Origin: Sanguibacter suarezii NBRC 16159
GTDB lineage: Bacteria; Actinomycetota; Actinomycetes; Actinomycetales; Cellulomonadaceae
NCBI RefSeq assembly: GCF_001552735.1
Contig: NZ_BCRT01000021.1
Span: forward strand, 248,001-312,000
Length of the DNA: 64,000 nt
Direction of reading: 5' to 3'
The translations under genes were made by a program, and so were the position numbers. Below, in pieces: positions 34,466 to 44,621 of this stretch. The stretch's first letter is position 1. Each line of letters begins with the position of its first letter. The notes under the pieces are model-generated. The model had not been told where the DNA came from. It was given only the letters and a program-made list of their open reading frames with translations, and ran no database searches.

Positions 34466-35743
34466 ATGGCAGTCCCGCACTCCGTAGCCCCGCAGTCAGT
34501 CCCGCAGCCAGCCCCGCACGTCGCGGTGGCGCACGCCGCGCGACTGGCGCACAACTACGACCCGCTCCCGGTGACCATCGCCACCGCGCAGGGGTCCTGG
34601 GTGACCGACACCTCGGGTGAGCGGTACCTGGACATGCTCGCGGGCTACTCCGCGCTGAACTTCGGTCATCGTCACCCGGCGCTGCTGGCCGCCGTCACCG
34701 CCCAGCTCGACCGGGTCTGCCTCACGTCGCGGGCCTTCATGCACGACCGGCTGGAGCCCTTCACCGAGGCGCTGTGCGCACTGACGGCGGACTCTCTGGC
34801 CCTGGAGGGCACCTCTCCCATGATGGTGCCGATGAACACCGGCGCCGAGGCGGTCGAGACGGCCGTCAAGGCAGCCCGCAAGTGGGGGCACGAGCGCGGG
34901 GTGGCTGAACCGACGATCATCGTCGCGGCGGGGAACTTCCACGGGCGCACCACGACGATGGTCTCCCTGTCCTCAGACCCCGAGGCGCGCGAAGGGTACG
35001 GGCCGTACACCCCCGGCTTCCGGGTGGTGCCCTTCGGAGACGCCCAGGCCGTGGCCGACGCGATCGACGAGAGCACGGTGGCGGTGCTCATGGAGCCCAT
35101 CCAGGGCGAGGCCGGTGTCGTCGTGCCTCCGCCGGGCTTCTGGGCGAGCCTGCGCTCGGTGTGCGACGACGCAGGCATCCTGCTCATCGCCGACGAGGTC
35201 CAGTCCGGGCTGGGACGCACCGGCACCACGCTGGCCTGCGACCTGTGGGACGTGCGGCCGGACCTGGTGACCCTGGGCAAGGCCCTGGGCGGCGGGATCG
35301 TGCCGGTGAGCGCCGTCGTCGGGCGGGCGGACGTGCTGGAGGTGTTCACCCCGGGGACCCACGGGTCGACCTTCGGGGGAAGCCCGCTGGCCTGCGCGGT
35401 CGGCCTCGCGGTGGTGGACCTGCTGGCCACCGGCGAGGTGCAGGAGCGCGCGCGGGTGCTCGGGGACCACCTGCAGACGCGTCTGGACGACCTGGTGACC
35501 GACGAGCTCGTCGCCGAGGTGCGCGGAGCGGGCCTGTGGGCAGGGATCGACCTGATGCCCGGCTGGGGGTCGGGACGGGACCTGTGCCGTGCGCTGGCGG
35601 AGGTGGGGGTGCTCATCAAGGACACCCACGGCGCGACCGTCCGCCTCTCCCCCGCCCTGACCATCGACGCCGAGGACCTGGACCTCGGCGTGGACCGGCT
35701 CCGGCAGGTGCTCGAGTCACGGGAGGCGAGCGAGGAGCTGTGA
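34466..35743 (+). CDS. rocD: Ornithine aminotransferase
   Basis: 425 residues. A class III PLP aminotransferase that converts ornithine and 2-oxoglutarate to glutamate-semialdehyde and glutamate in arginine catabolism. Signatures: YLDMLAGYSALNFGHRHP, MMVPMNTGAEAVETAVKAAR, FHGRTTTMVSLS, the PLP Asp in IADEVQSGLGRTG, and the PLP Lys in VTLGKALGGG. The start is ATG 34466, behind AGGAGGAG. No arginase or proline gene is adjacent. Confidence 0.93.
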   Translation: MAVPHSVAPQSVPQPAPHVAVAHAARLAHNYDPLPVTIATAQGSWVTDTSGERYLDMLAGYSALNFGHRHPALLAAVTAQLDRVCLTSRAFMHDRLEPFTEALCALTADSLALEGTSPMMVPMNTGAEAVETAVKAARKWGHERGVAEPTIIVAAGNFHGRTTTMVSLSSDPEAREGYGPYTPGFRVVPFGDAQAVADAIDESTVAVLMEPIQGEAGVVVPPPGFWASLRSVCDDAGILLIADEVQSGLGRTGTTLACDLWDVRPDLVTLGKALGGGIVPVSAVVGRADVLEVFTPGTHGSTFGGSPLACAVGLAVVDLLATGEVQERARVLGDHLQTRLDDLVTDELVAEVRGAGLWAGIDLMPGWGSGRDLCRALAEVGVLIKDTHGATVRLSPALTIDAEDLDLGVDRLRQVLESREASEEL

Positions 35744-35824
35744 CGCGGTCGCGCTGGCGTCGCTGAGACCCCACGGGACCCCGCGGTGCCGCGGCGCGCT
35801 CAGCCTGCGGCGCCAGTTCCAGGG

Positions 35825-36742
35825 TCAGTCCGCGGGGACGTCGCAGCGCTTGTTGACCACGAGGACCGGGCACTGGGAGTGGTGCAGCACGGCCTGGCTG
35901 GTCGAGCCGAGCAGCAGACCGGCGAAGCCGCCCCGCCCGCGCGAGCCGACGACGAGCAGGTCGCTCGCGTTGGAGAACTCGGTGAGCAGCTCGGCGCCGG
36001 TCCCGTCGAGCACGATCCGTCGGATCGTCACGCCCGGGTTGGCCGCCTCGGCCTTGTCGACGATCGTGTTGAGCCCGTCGGTGACGTCGGAGAGCACCTG
36101 CTCGTGGTCGATCGCGGCCGGCAGCCAGGCGAGCAGCCCCGCCCCCGAGCCCACCGGGACACCAGCGACAGCGACGAGCTCGGCGTCCCAGAGCCGGGCC
36201 TGCTGGATCGCCACGTGCAGCGCACCGTAGGCGGACGGCGACCCGTCGACGCCGACGACGATCCGTCGCAGTGGCTGGACCTTGGCGGTGGCGCCGGAGT
36301 CGTCGTCGCCGCGGAAGGGCACCACCACCGTGGGGCAGTGAGCGTGCGCGGGCAGGGCTGAGGACACCGTGCCGAGGAGCCGTTCGGCGAAGCCGCCCCG
36401 GCCGCGGGTCCCCACGACTGCGAGCGAGTAGCTGCGCGACATCTCCACGAGCACCCCGGCAGCGTCGCCGGTGGCGATCTGGGTGGTCACGTCCACGCCG
36501 GCGCGGGCAGCGCGCTCCTTGGCCTCGTCGAGGACCGCACGGGCCCCTTCCTGGATCGCGGAGTCGTCCAGGGCGGCGTACCCGCCGTCGAGGGACGCCG
36601 CAGCGAAGGAGGGCAAGGAGTAGGTGCACACGACGGTCAGCGGCAACCCGCTGCGGGCGGCTTGGGCGGTGGCCCAGTCCAGCGCGTGCAGGCTCGACGC
36701 CGAGCCGTCGACACCGACAAGGATGGCATCTGCGTGCGACAT
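35825..36742 (-). CDS. Tandem universal stress protein
   Basis: 305 residues made of two Usp domains (about 1-145 and 158-300). Each has the ATP-binding loop G-2x-G-9x-G(S/T): GTRGRGGFAERLLGTVSS and GSRGRGGFAGLLLGSTSQ. Double-domain Usp proteins in actinobacteria bind ATP and respond to hypoxia or growth arrest. The ATG is preceded by AGAGGGAG. It is monocistronic, facing away from the NlpC/P60 terminator. Confidence 0.93.
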   Translation of the reverse strand: MSHADAILVGVDGSASSLHALDWATAQAARSGLPLTVVCTYSLPSFAAASLDGGYAALDDSAIQEGARAVLDEAKERAARAGVDVTTQIATGDAAGVLVEMSRSYSLAVVGTRGRGGFAERLLGTVSSALPAHAHCPTVVVPFRGDDDSGATAKVQPLRRIVVGVDGSPSAYGALHVAIQQARLWDAELVAVAGVPVGSGAGLLAWLPAAIDHEQVLSDVTDGLNTIVDKAEAANPGVTIRRIVLDGTGAELLTEFSNASDLLVVGSRGRGGFAGLLLGSTSQAVLHHSQCPVLVVNKRCDVPAD

Positions 36743-36878
36743 CGTGAACTCCCTCTGCAGGACGTATCAGTGACTGTGCTTGTAGTAGACATTACCCGGT
36801 CATGACGCTGAGCAGGGGCATTCCCGACGCCGATGGCGCCGGGAGTCCTCTCTGCTCACGGCATACCCCGCAGACGCA

Positions 36879-36911
36879 AAGAACCCGAGCCGCTGGGCGG
36901 CTCGGGTTCTT
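36879..36911 (-). terminator. Intrinsic terminator of the NlpC/P60 gene
   Basis: A perfect 14-bp stem (AAGAACCCGAGCCG and complement) with a 5-nt loop, followed on the minus strand by TTCTTTG. It lies 23 nt after the stop of the hydrolase gene. Confidence 0.85.
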
Positions 36912-36934
36912 CACTCATGCACGGTGCTACTGGT

Positions 36935-37774
36935 TCAGCCGATCCGGATGAAGACCGGGTTCGACTGCCAGATGTCGCGGAACTGGATCGTCTTGCCGGG
37001 GCGCGGCGCGTCGATCTGGGTGTTGCCACCGGCGTAGATCGCGATGTGTCCAGGCGAGAAGATCAGATCGCCCGGCTGAGCCTGGTCACGGGAGATGACC
37101 GTGCCGGCGTTGCGCTGCTCACCCGAGGTGCGCGGCAGAGAGATGCCGGCCTGGGCGAAGACGTAAGACGTGAAGCCCGAGCAGTCGAAACCGTTGGGGG
37201 TGGACCCACCGGAGACGTACGGGACGCCCACGTAACGGCTGGCGATGTCGATGATGGAGCTGCCCGCTGCGGAGGCGGGTGCTGCGGTCGCCGGAGCAGC
37301 AGCCTGGACGGCCGGAGCCGCCTCGGTGGTCGCAGCTGCGGTGGCGGTGGCCGTAGAGGTCGCCGCAGCCGGGGAGGTGCGCTCGGCGGTCCGCGAGGCG
37401 GCAACCGCCGTACGCGTCGGCGTGACGACCTTGACGGGCTCAGGAGCCGGGGTGACCGAGATCTCGGTCTGCTCCACGGTCCAGGACGCGTCGGCCGCGA
37501 CCGTGACGGTGGGTGCGGTGCTCAGTGCGGCGCGCGCCTCGGAGGCGAGAGCTGCGACGTCGACCGAGGCGACCGCTGCATCACTGGTGATGTTCGCTGC
37601 GGAGGCGGGGGCTGCTGCCATCAGCGAGACAAGGAGTCCCGAGGATGCAGCGACGATGGCTGAACGCTTGCCGACAGAGATGACGTTGTCGGACGCAGCG
37701 CTTGCCAGCATCGTCAGCGGCGTGATCGGCCGCCGTGCCGCGCGGTGGCGGGCACGAGTGGTGCTAGAAGTCAT
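36935..37774 (-). CDS. Secreted NlpC/P60 peptidoglycan endopeptidase
   Basis: 279 residues. A long signal peptide ends near SLMAAAPASAA (~residue 60). An Ala/Thr/Pro-rich linker leads to a C-terminal NlpC/P60 domain (~172-279) with catalytic Cys198 (FDCSGF) and His243 (SPGHIAIY). It should cut stem peptides of peptidoglycan outside the cell. ATG 37774 is preceded by GGAG, placed right behind a c-di-AMP riboswitch. The message would therefore be turned down when c-di-AMP is high, as known for actinobacterial wall hydrolases. Confidence 0.93.
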   Translation of the reverse strand: MTSSTTRARHRAARRPITPLTMLASAASDNVISVGKRSAIVAASSGLLVSLMAAAPASAANITSDAAVASVDVAALASEARAALSTAPTVTVAADASWTVEQTEISVTPAPEPVKVVTPTRTAVAASRTAERTSPAAATSTATATAAATTEAAPAVQAAAPATAAPASAAGSSIIDIASRYVGVPYVSGGSTPNGFDCSGFTSYVFAQAGISLPRTSGEQRNAGTVISRDQAQPGDLIFSPGHIAIYAGGNTQIDAPRPGKTIQFRDIWQSNPVFIRIG

Positions 37775-37785
37775 GTTTGCTCCAA

Positions 37786-37952
37786 TACGCCTGCGAGGTC
37801 AGCTGTCGGGTTCGGGTAGGAGTACACCCGGCCCTGCGAACCGGAGTTCGTAGGGCTTCACCCCAAGGACGCTGCGAGCAGCGCCCAGATTTGGGTCCCC
37901 CGTCCCTGCCAGCGGGTTGTAGGCAACCTTGAGCGGTGGCAGGGTTTGGCGT
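37786..37952 (-). ncRNA. c-di-AMP riboswitch (ydaO-yuaA class)
   Basis: Read on the minus strand, the conserved blocks appear in order: GGGGGACCCA, TTGGGGTGAA, GTACTCCTACCCGAACCCG and ACAGCTGACCTCGCAGGCG. P1 closes by ACGCC (near 37952) pairing with GGCGT (near 37786). The element ends 12 nt before the ATG of the NlpC/P60 gene, so P1 formation can influence access to the ribosome site. In actinobacteria this class controls cell-wall hydrolase and rpf genes. The rest of the 37775-38062 gap holds no other feature that I can identify. Confidence 0.9.
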
Positions 37953-38062
37953 CCGCTCAAGCACTTCCCCGGCGGTTAATCCGAGGAAGCAAGTCGAAGG
38001 TACATCAGGTGAACACCGGATGTCACGTTCTGATTACGACGAGTTTCTGCGTGTTGGTGCGG

Positions 38063-40050
<1,988 letters not shown>

Positions 40051-40130
40051 CCCCGCGGCACTCCCGCTCCGGTCTCCGCCCTCCCTGGCCGAACCCACCC
40101 TCTCCCCTCCCCGGGCCGACCCCGCCCTCT

Positions 40131-40252
40131 CCGCCGAACTCGTGAACCACCCGCCGAACTCGTGACCCTTCAGCCGAACTCGTGAGCGAGGGCCGTTTCT
40201 CGGGGCGGTCCCGGGCCTGGCTCACGAGTTCGCGGATCGCTTCACGAGTTCG
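40131..40252. repeat. Left array of 20-bp repeats (three direct, two inverted)
   Basis: The core CGAACTCGTG occurs at 40135, 40155 and 40175 in forward orientation, then as CACGAGTTCG at 40223 and 40243. Units step by exactly 20 bp, and a 38-nt centre separates the two halves. Around the centre CGAACTCGTGAGC (40175-40187) pairs perfectly with 40220-40232, so a large hairpin is possible. The TGA in the three forward units falls in three different frames. Apart from the array, the 329-nt gap 40051-40379 holds only GC-rich sequence and the start region of the nuclease gene. Confidence 0.9.
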
Positions 40253-40379
40253 GGGAGGGGTGGGCACGGGTGCGGGTGCAGGTGGGTACGGGTTGTGCAC
40301 AGGGCGGGCGGGGGCGGCGTCGTGCACCGTGTGCCCGACGCCGGGGCTCGCTCGAGGGTGTGCGGCGCACCGTAGGTGG

Positions 40380-41309
40380 ATGCGCACTCTCCTTCCGCTG
40401 CCGCCGCGACCCTTCGAGGGCCTCGCGCCCACCATCCTCGCGCCCGGGTCGCCGCGGCGGCCCTATCGTCCGGGAACGGTCACGCCGCTCTATCGAGGGT
40501 GGTCCTGGGTCCGGCCACCGGGGCCGTCCAAGAGCACCGGGCTCGCCGCACGGGCTCAGTCGACCGCGACGATCGCGGCCGTGCACGCCGGTCTGCGCAC
40601 CGAGCACTGGTTCTACGCAGAGTCCGCCGCGCTCATCTGGGGCTGCGACGCCGTCGGCCTGGACGGGCAGGTCCACCTCGTGCAGCGCCACAACCAGCAG
40701 CGCGGAGCGCATCCCGATGTGCGGCGCCACTCGGTGACGCTCACGGCGGGCGAAGTCTGCATCGTGGACGGCTATCCGGTCACCACGCTGGGGCGCACAG
40801 TCGTCGACTGCGCCCGTCTGCTGCCCCCGCACCGGGCCGTGGTCATCGCCGACTCGGCGCTGCGACGCGGGCTGACGGTCGAGGACCTCGCCGAGTCGCT
40901 CCGCCTCGCAGCCGGGCGGCGCGGGATCTGCCGCGCCCGCGACGTGCTGTCTCTTGCTGACGGGAGAGCGGAGTCCCCCGGGGAGTCGTGGCTGCGCCTC
41001 GTCGCCGCGCACGGAGGCCTGCCCGCGCTCGAGCTGCAGATCCCGGTCCACACGCACCTCGGGCTCAAGTACGTCGACCTGGGCTGGTCGGAGTCCAAGG
41101 TGGCGGTCGAGTTCGACGGGCGGGTCAAGTACGAGGGCGGGGATGGTGGAGCGGCGTTCTACCAGGAGAAGCGGCGTCAGGACGCCTTGGAGGAGCGTGG
41201 GTGGCTCGTCGTCCGCGTCATGTGGGAGGACCTCCACCAGCCCGACGCCGTCGTCACCCGCCTCTGGGAAGCCCTCCGCTCACAGCAACGCCGTCGCGCC
41301 TCCCGCTGA
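40380..41309 (+). CDS. AbiEi-like / DUF559 (Vsr-like) endonuclease-domain protein
   Basis: 309 residues from ATG 40380. The N-terminal ~190 residues resemble the AbiEi-type antitoxin family (WFYAESAALIWG, TTLGRTVVDCARLL, VIADSALRRG). The C-terminal ~110 residues form a Vsr/DUF559-type PD-(D/E)XK domain with Glu202 (GESWLR), Asp233 (YVDLGW) and Glu244-x-Asp246 (AVEFDG), followed by KRRQDALEERGW and VVRVMWEDL. The nuclease residues look intact. No toxin partner is adjacent. Both sides carry mirror-image 20-bp repeat arrays, which makes this look like a self-contained element. No ribosome site is evident, and longer starts inside the left array are possible. Confidence 0.8.
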   Translation: MRTLLPLPPRPFEGLAPTILAPGSPRRPYRPGTVTPLYRGWSWVRPPGPSKSTGLAARAQSTATIAAVHAGLRTEHWFYAESAALIWGCDAVGLDGQVHLVQRHNQQRGAHPDVRRHSVTLTAGEVCIVDGYPVTTLGRTVVDCARLLPPHRAVVIADSALRRGLTVEDLAESLRLAAGRRGICRARDVLSLADGRAESPGESWLRLVAAHGGLPALELQIPVHTHLGLKYVDLGWSESKVAVEFDGRVKYEGGDGGAAFYQEKRRQDALEERGWLVVRVMWEDLHQPDAVVTRLWEALRSQQRRRASR

Positions 41310-41322
41310 CCAGCAGCCCCCA

Positions 41323-41440
41323 CGAACTCGTGAAGCGGACGCCGAACTCGTGAGTGAGCAGTCTTGCGCCAGATTCAGACGGCCCTGGCGCACGAGTTCG
41401 GCAAACGGTTCACGAGTTCGGCGGATGGCGCACGAGTTCG
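41323..41440. repeat. Right array of 20-bp repeats (two direct, three inverted)
   Basis: The same core lies forward at 41323 and 41343, and inverted at 41391, 41411 and 41431, again with 20-bp steps and an identical 38-nt centre. It is the mirror arrangement of the left array. In two of the inverted units the T before CACGAGTTCG is replaced by G. The centre holds an 8-bp inverted repeat TGCGCCAG / CTGGCGCA (41365-41392). Confidence 0.9.
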
Positions 41441-41486
41441 GGAGGGGGAGTTCGGGAGAGGGGCGGATCGGGTCGGGTGGGGCGGG

Positions 41487-42854
41487 TCAGGCGATGGTGG
41501 TGCGGTCTTTGGCTTCTTGGACGCCTAGGCCGTCGGCGACCTCGCGGCGCTTGCGGGGCTCGTCGGGGCGGGCCGGGCCTGCGGGGAGGGCGCCGGGGGT
41601 GGCGTAGGTGACCTCGACGTGGGGGCGGTGGAACATCTGGTACTTCACCGTGTACTCCCAGTTACGACGAGTCCAGATCGCGGCGCCCACGGCCACCAGG
41701 ATCGCGGTGATCGACCCGATGCCGATCGACCAGCGTGGTCCGAAGGCCTCGGCGATCCACCCCACGATGGGCGAACCGATGGGCGTCGCGCCCATGAAGA
41801 CCATCATGTAGAGCGCCATGACCCGGCCGCGCATCTGCGGGTCCGTGGTCATCTGGATGGTGCTGTTGGCCGCGGTCATCATGGTCAGGCTCGCGAAACC
41901 GACGGGGATGCTGGCCAGGGCGTAGGTGAGGTACGTCGGCATGAGCGCCATCGCTCCAGCGGCCACGCCGAAGGCGAAGGCCGACCCGATGACCAGGCGC
42001 ACTCGCGGGCGCTCGCGGCGCGCGGCGAGCAGGGCGCCGGCCAGCGACCCGATCGCCAGGATCGACCCGAGCACCCCGTACTCCCCCGCACCCTTGCCGA
42101 ACTCCTCGGTCGCCATGACCGCCGACGTCAGCTGGAAGTTCAGGCCGAAGGTCGAGACCACGCAGACGACCACCATGATGACGATGATGTCGGTGCGGTT
42201 CTTGACGTAGCGCATCCCTTCGCGGATCTGTCCCTTGGCGCGCGGGGCGATCGGGAGCCGGTTGAGCTCGTCGACGCGCATCCGCGTCATGGCGAAGATC
42301 ACCGCGGCGAAGGTCAGGCCGTTGATGACGAACATCCAGCCCGGGCCGAAGGCCGCGATGAGCAGACCGGCGAGGCCAGGCCCCACCAGGCGCGCGGCGT
42401 TGAAGCCCGCGGAGTTGAGGCCGACGGCGTTGGAGAGCTTCTCGGCCGGGACCATCTCGGCGACGAAGGTCTGACGCACCGGGTTGTCGAAGGCGGTCAC
42501 GCACCCGAGCAGCGTCGCGAAGATGTAGACGTGCCACAGCTCCGCCTTGCCGGAGAGCACCAGCAGACCGAGGGCGAGGGCGAGCACGCCCAGCGCCGTC
42601 TGGGTGAACATCAACAGCTTGCGCCGGTCGACCCGGTCGGAGACGACGCCCGCCCATGCAGAGAGGAACAGCACAGGCGCGAACTGCAGTGCGGTCACCA
42701 CACCGACGGCCACCCCGGAGTGGTCGGTGAGCACCGTGAGCACGAGCCAGTCCTGGGCGACACGCTGCATCCAGGTACCGACGTTGGCCACGAGGGCGGC
42801 GCCGAACCACAGGCGGTAGTTGTAGTACCTCAGGGAGGCGAAGGTGGGACTCAT
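41487..42854 (-). CDS. MFS transporter (EntS/MFS_3 type)
   Basis: 455 residues with twelve predicted membrane helices. The loop-2/3 motif is GVVSDRVDRRKLLM, and motifs NVGTWMQRVAQDWLVL and FDNPVRQTFVAEMVP are typical of the MFS_3 / enterobactin-exporter-like family. The C-terminal ~50 residues are a polar cytoplasmic tail. It is co-transcribed with and overlaps marR (ATGA), so it is probably a MarR-controlled efflux pump. The substrate is unknown. Confidence 0.88.
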   Translation of the reverse strand: MSPTFASLRYYNYRLWFGAALVANVGTWMQRVAQDWLVLTVLTDHSGVAVGVVTALQFAPVLFLSAWAGVVSDRVDRRKLLMFTQTALGVLALALGLLVLSGKAELWHVYIFATLLGCVTAFDNPVRQTFVAEMVPAEKLSNAVGLNSAGFNAARLVGPGLAGLLIAAFGPGWMFVINGLTFAAVIFAMTRMRVDELNRLPIAPRAKGQIREGMRYVKNRTDIIVIMVVVCVVSTFGLNFQLTSAVMATEEFGKGAGEYGVLGSILAIGSLAGALLAARRERPRVRLVIGSAFAFGVAAGAMALMPTYLTYALASIPVGFASLTMMTAANSTIQMTTDPQMRGRVMALYMMVFMGATPIGSPIVGWIAEAFGPRWSIGIGSITAILVAVGAAIWTRRNWEYTVKYQMFHRPHVEVTYATPGALPAGPARPDEPRKRREVADGLGVQEAKDRTTIA

Positions 42855-43288
42855 TGACTGGCGATCCTCGTGAGCAGCTCGCTCGCGTCGGCAAGCGTCT
42901 GCCGTTCTTCAGGGGTCAGCTGACCCAGCTTCTTGGTCAACCAGGCGTCACGACGCCGCCTGGTCACCGCAATCTCGTTGAGCCCGGCCTCGGTGAGCTC
43001 GACGACGACGAGCCTCTTGTCGCTCTCGTGGCTGGCCTTGGCGACCAGCCCCAGGTCGACGAGAGTGTTCACGGTCCGTGTCATCGACGGCGGGCGGATG
43101 TTCTCGTGCTCGGCGAGGGCACCGGGGGTCATGGGTCCGTGGCGCTTGATGGAGGCCAGGACAGCGAACTGACCGTCGGTGAGATCAGCCTCACCGCGCT
43201 GCGCGCGGAGCTTGCGCGCGATGCGCTGGAGCGAGACCCGCAGCTGCCCACCGAGCGTTCCAGGGGTGCAGGGGTCCGATTCACTCAT
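42851..43288 (-). CDS. MarR family transcriptional regulator
   Basis: 145 residues. A winged helix-turn-helix with MTPGALAEHENIRPPSMTRT as the recognition region and a wing containing ASHESDKRLVVVELTEAG. MarR proteins are usually repressors released by small phenolic or toxic ligands. It precedes and overlaps the MFS gene, the common efflux arrangement. The ATG lies 7 nt behind TAAGGT (leaderless spacing), and TTACC/GGTAA repeats overlap the promoter, so autoregulation is likely. Confidence 0.92.
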   Translation of the reverse strand: MSESDPCTPGTLGGQLRVSLQRIARKLRAQRGEADLTDGQFAVLASIKRHGPMTPGALAEHENIRPPSMTRTVNTLVDLGLVAKASHESDKRLVVVELTEAGLNEIAVTRRRRDAWLTKKLGQLTPEERQTLADASELLTRIASQ

Positions 43289-43295
43289 ACCCCTT

Positions 43296-43320
43296 ACCTT
43301 AACTCATTACCTTGGGTAAC
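43296..43320 (-). promoter_or_regulatory. marR promoter and candidate operator
   Basis: On the minus strand TAAGGT (43301-43296) ends 7 nt before the marR ATG. TTACC-TTG-GGTAA (43308-43320, plus-strand reading) is a perfect 5-bp inverted repeat, and the half-site TTACCTT also occurs at 43294-43300. Repressor binding would cover the start of transcription. Confidence 0.5.
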
Positions 43321-43353
43321 GACAAGGGTCTGGGTCGGGTGTCCGCTACCTGG

Positions 43354-44583
43354 TCAGGCGTATGGCACGTACGCCACCACGACCGAGCCTGCCCCCACCA
43401 AGGTGACCTGCCCGGCGTCGTGCCCGACGAAGACGGACTCCCCCTGCGCCACCCGCACGACCGGACCGAGGAGACCGTGGATCTCCAGCTCTCCGTCCAG
43501 GCACAGCGCGATCCGCGGGCCGGTGTGCGTGATGAGCGCCTCGCCACGGACCTCGCCATAGACCAGGGCGAACTCCTCCACGGGAGGCCGGTAGCCGGTG
43601 AGGCCCCCCGGCTCGGCACGCAGCACGGGGTGCTCGGGCGGGCGCGGCACGAAGGAGGCGCAGCGCAGCAGCACGTCGACGTCGACCCGCTTGGCCGTCA
43701 GCCCGGCGCGCAGCACGTTGTCCGAGCTCGCCATGATCTCGATGCCGACCCCCGACAGGTAGGCGTGCACCTCCCCCGCACCCAGGAACACCGCCTGGCC
43801 CGGCGCGAGGGAGACCCTGTTGAGCATGAGCGAGACGAGCGCGCCGGGGTCGCCCGGGAAGGACTTGGCCAGGTCGACGGCCGTCTGGTCCCCGCGGGAG
43901 GTGGACTCCCCCCGATCGAGCCGGGCGCGGATCGAGTCGATCGTGCAGGTCAGGTCCGCGGTGCAGTCACCCTCACGGGCGGCGAGGGCCACCTCGAAGG
44001 CGGCACGGACCCCGTCAGCGGTGGGCCGAGCCTGGAGGGCGGAGCGCATCTGGGCGACCGTGTCGCCGTCGAGACCGTCCAGGAGAGCGAGGATGCGCGC
44101 CGGGCGACGAAATCCGCACAACCCCTCGAAGGGCGTCAGCGCCACGAGCATCTCGGGCTTGTGCTGGTCGTCCTTGAAGTTGCGCTCGGCGGCCTCCAGA
44201 GCCAGCCCGGCGGCGTTCTCGTGGGAGTACCCGGCACGTGCCACGTGCGGCTTGGGGTGCACCTGCAGGGACAGCGGCTCCGCCGCGGCGAGGACCTTGA
44301 GCAGGTAGGGCAGGCGGGGGCCGTAGGCCTCGACGACGGAGCGCCCGAGCAGGCGGTCCGGCTCTGCGCGGAGCAGGTCCGGGAGGGCGCGCGGCCCGGG
44401 CGTCGCGTCCGGGGCGGGCACGGCGTCGGCCATCGAGGGGCCGAGCGCATGCGCGCCGAGCCACATCTCCGCGACCGGACGGCCGTCCCCGACCGCTCCG
44501 AGGAGGGCGGGGATAGCCGTCGTGGACCCCCAGGCATAGTGCTGCAGCTGGTTGGTCAGGCGGTAGATGTGGCTCGGCGTCAC
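43354..44583 (-). CDS. manA: Mannose-6-phosphate isomerase, class I
   Basis: 409 residues. It interconverts fructose-6-phosphate and mannose-6-phosphate, feeding GDP-mannose for glycans, including the donor used by PMT. The type I PMI zinc site is visible: QHYAWGS near the N-terminus, LSLQVHP (zinc His) and KPEMLVALTPFEGLCGF. The cupin C-terminal half has a DNVLRAGLTAKRVD signature. GTG 44583 lies 6 nt behind TAAGGT, suggesting a leaderless message. Confidence 0.95.
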   Translation of the reverse strand: MTPSHIYRLTNQLQHYAWGSTTAIPALLGAVGDGRPVAEMWLGAHALGPSMADAVPAPDATPGPRALPDLLRAEPDRLLGRSVVEAYGPRLPYLLKVLAAAEPLSLQVHPKPHVARAGYSHENAAGLALEAAERNFKDDQHKPEMLVALTPFEGLCGFRRPARILALLDGLDGDTVAQMRSALQARPTADGVRAAFEVALAAREGDCTADLTCTIDSIRARLDRGESTSRGDQTAVDLAKSFPGDPGALVSLMLNRVSLAPGQAVFLGAGEVHAYLSGVGIEIMASSDNVLRAGLTAKRVDVDVLLRCASFVPRPPEHPVLRAEPGGLTGYRPPVEEFALVYGEVRGEALITHTGPRIALCLDGELEIHGLLGPVVRVAQGESVFVGHDAGQVTLVGAGSVVVAYVPYA

Positions 44584-44589
44584 GGGCTG

Positions 44590-44595
44590 ACCTTA
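44590..44595 (-). promoter_or_regulatory. -10 box of manA (leaderless spacing)
   Basis: TAAGGT on the minus strand, 6 nt before the GTG at 44583. Confidence 0.55.
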
Positions 44596-44621
44596 CGTCA
44601 GACCCGCAGGGGCGTGCTCGA

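Noticed and set aside
40131-41440. CRISPR array
   Set aside because: The units repeat every 20 bp with only ~10 variable bases between cores, some are inverted, and no cas gene is nearby. Spacer length is far too short.
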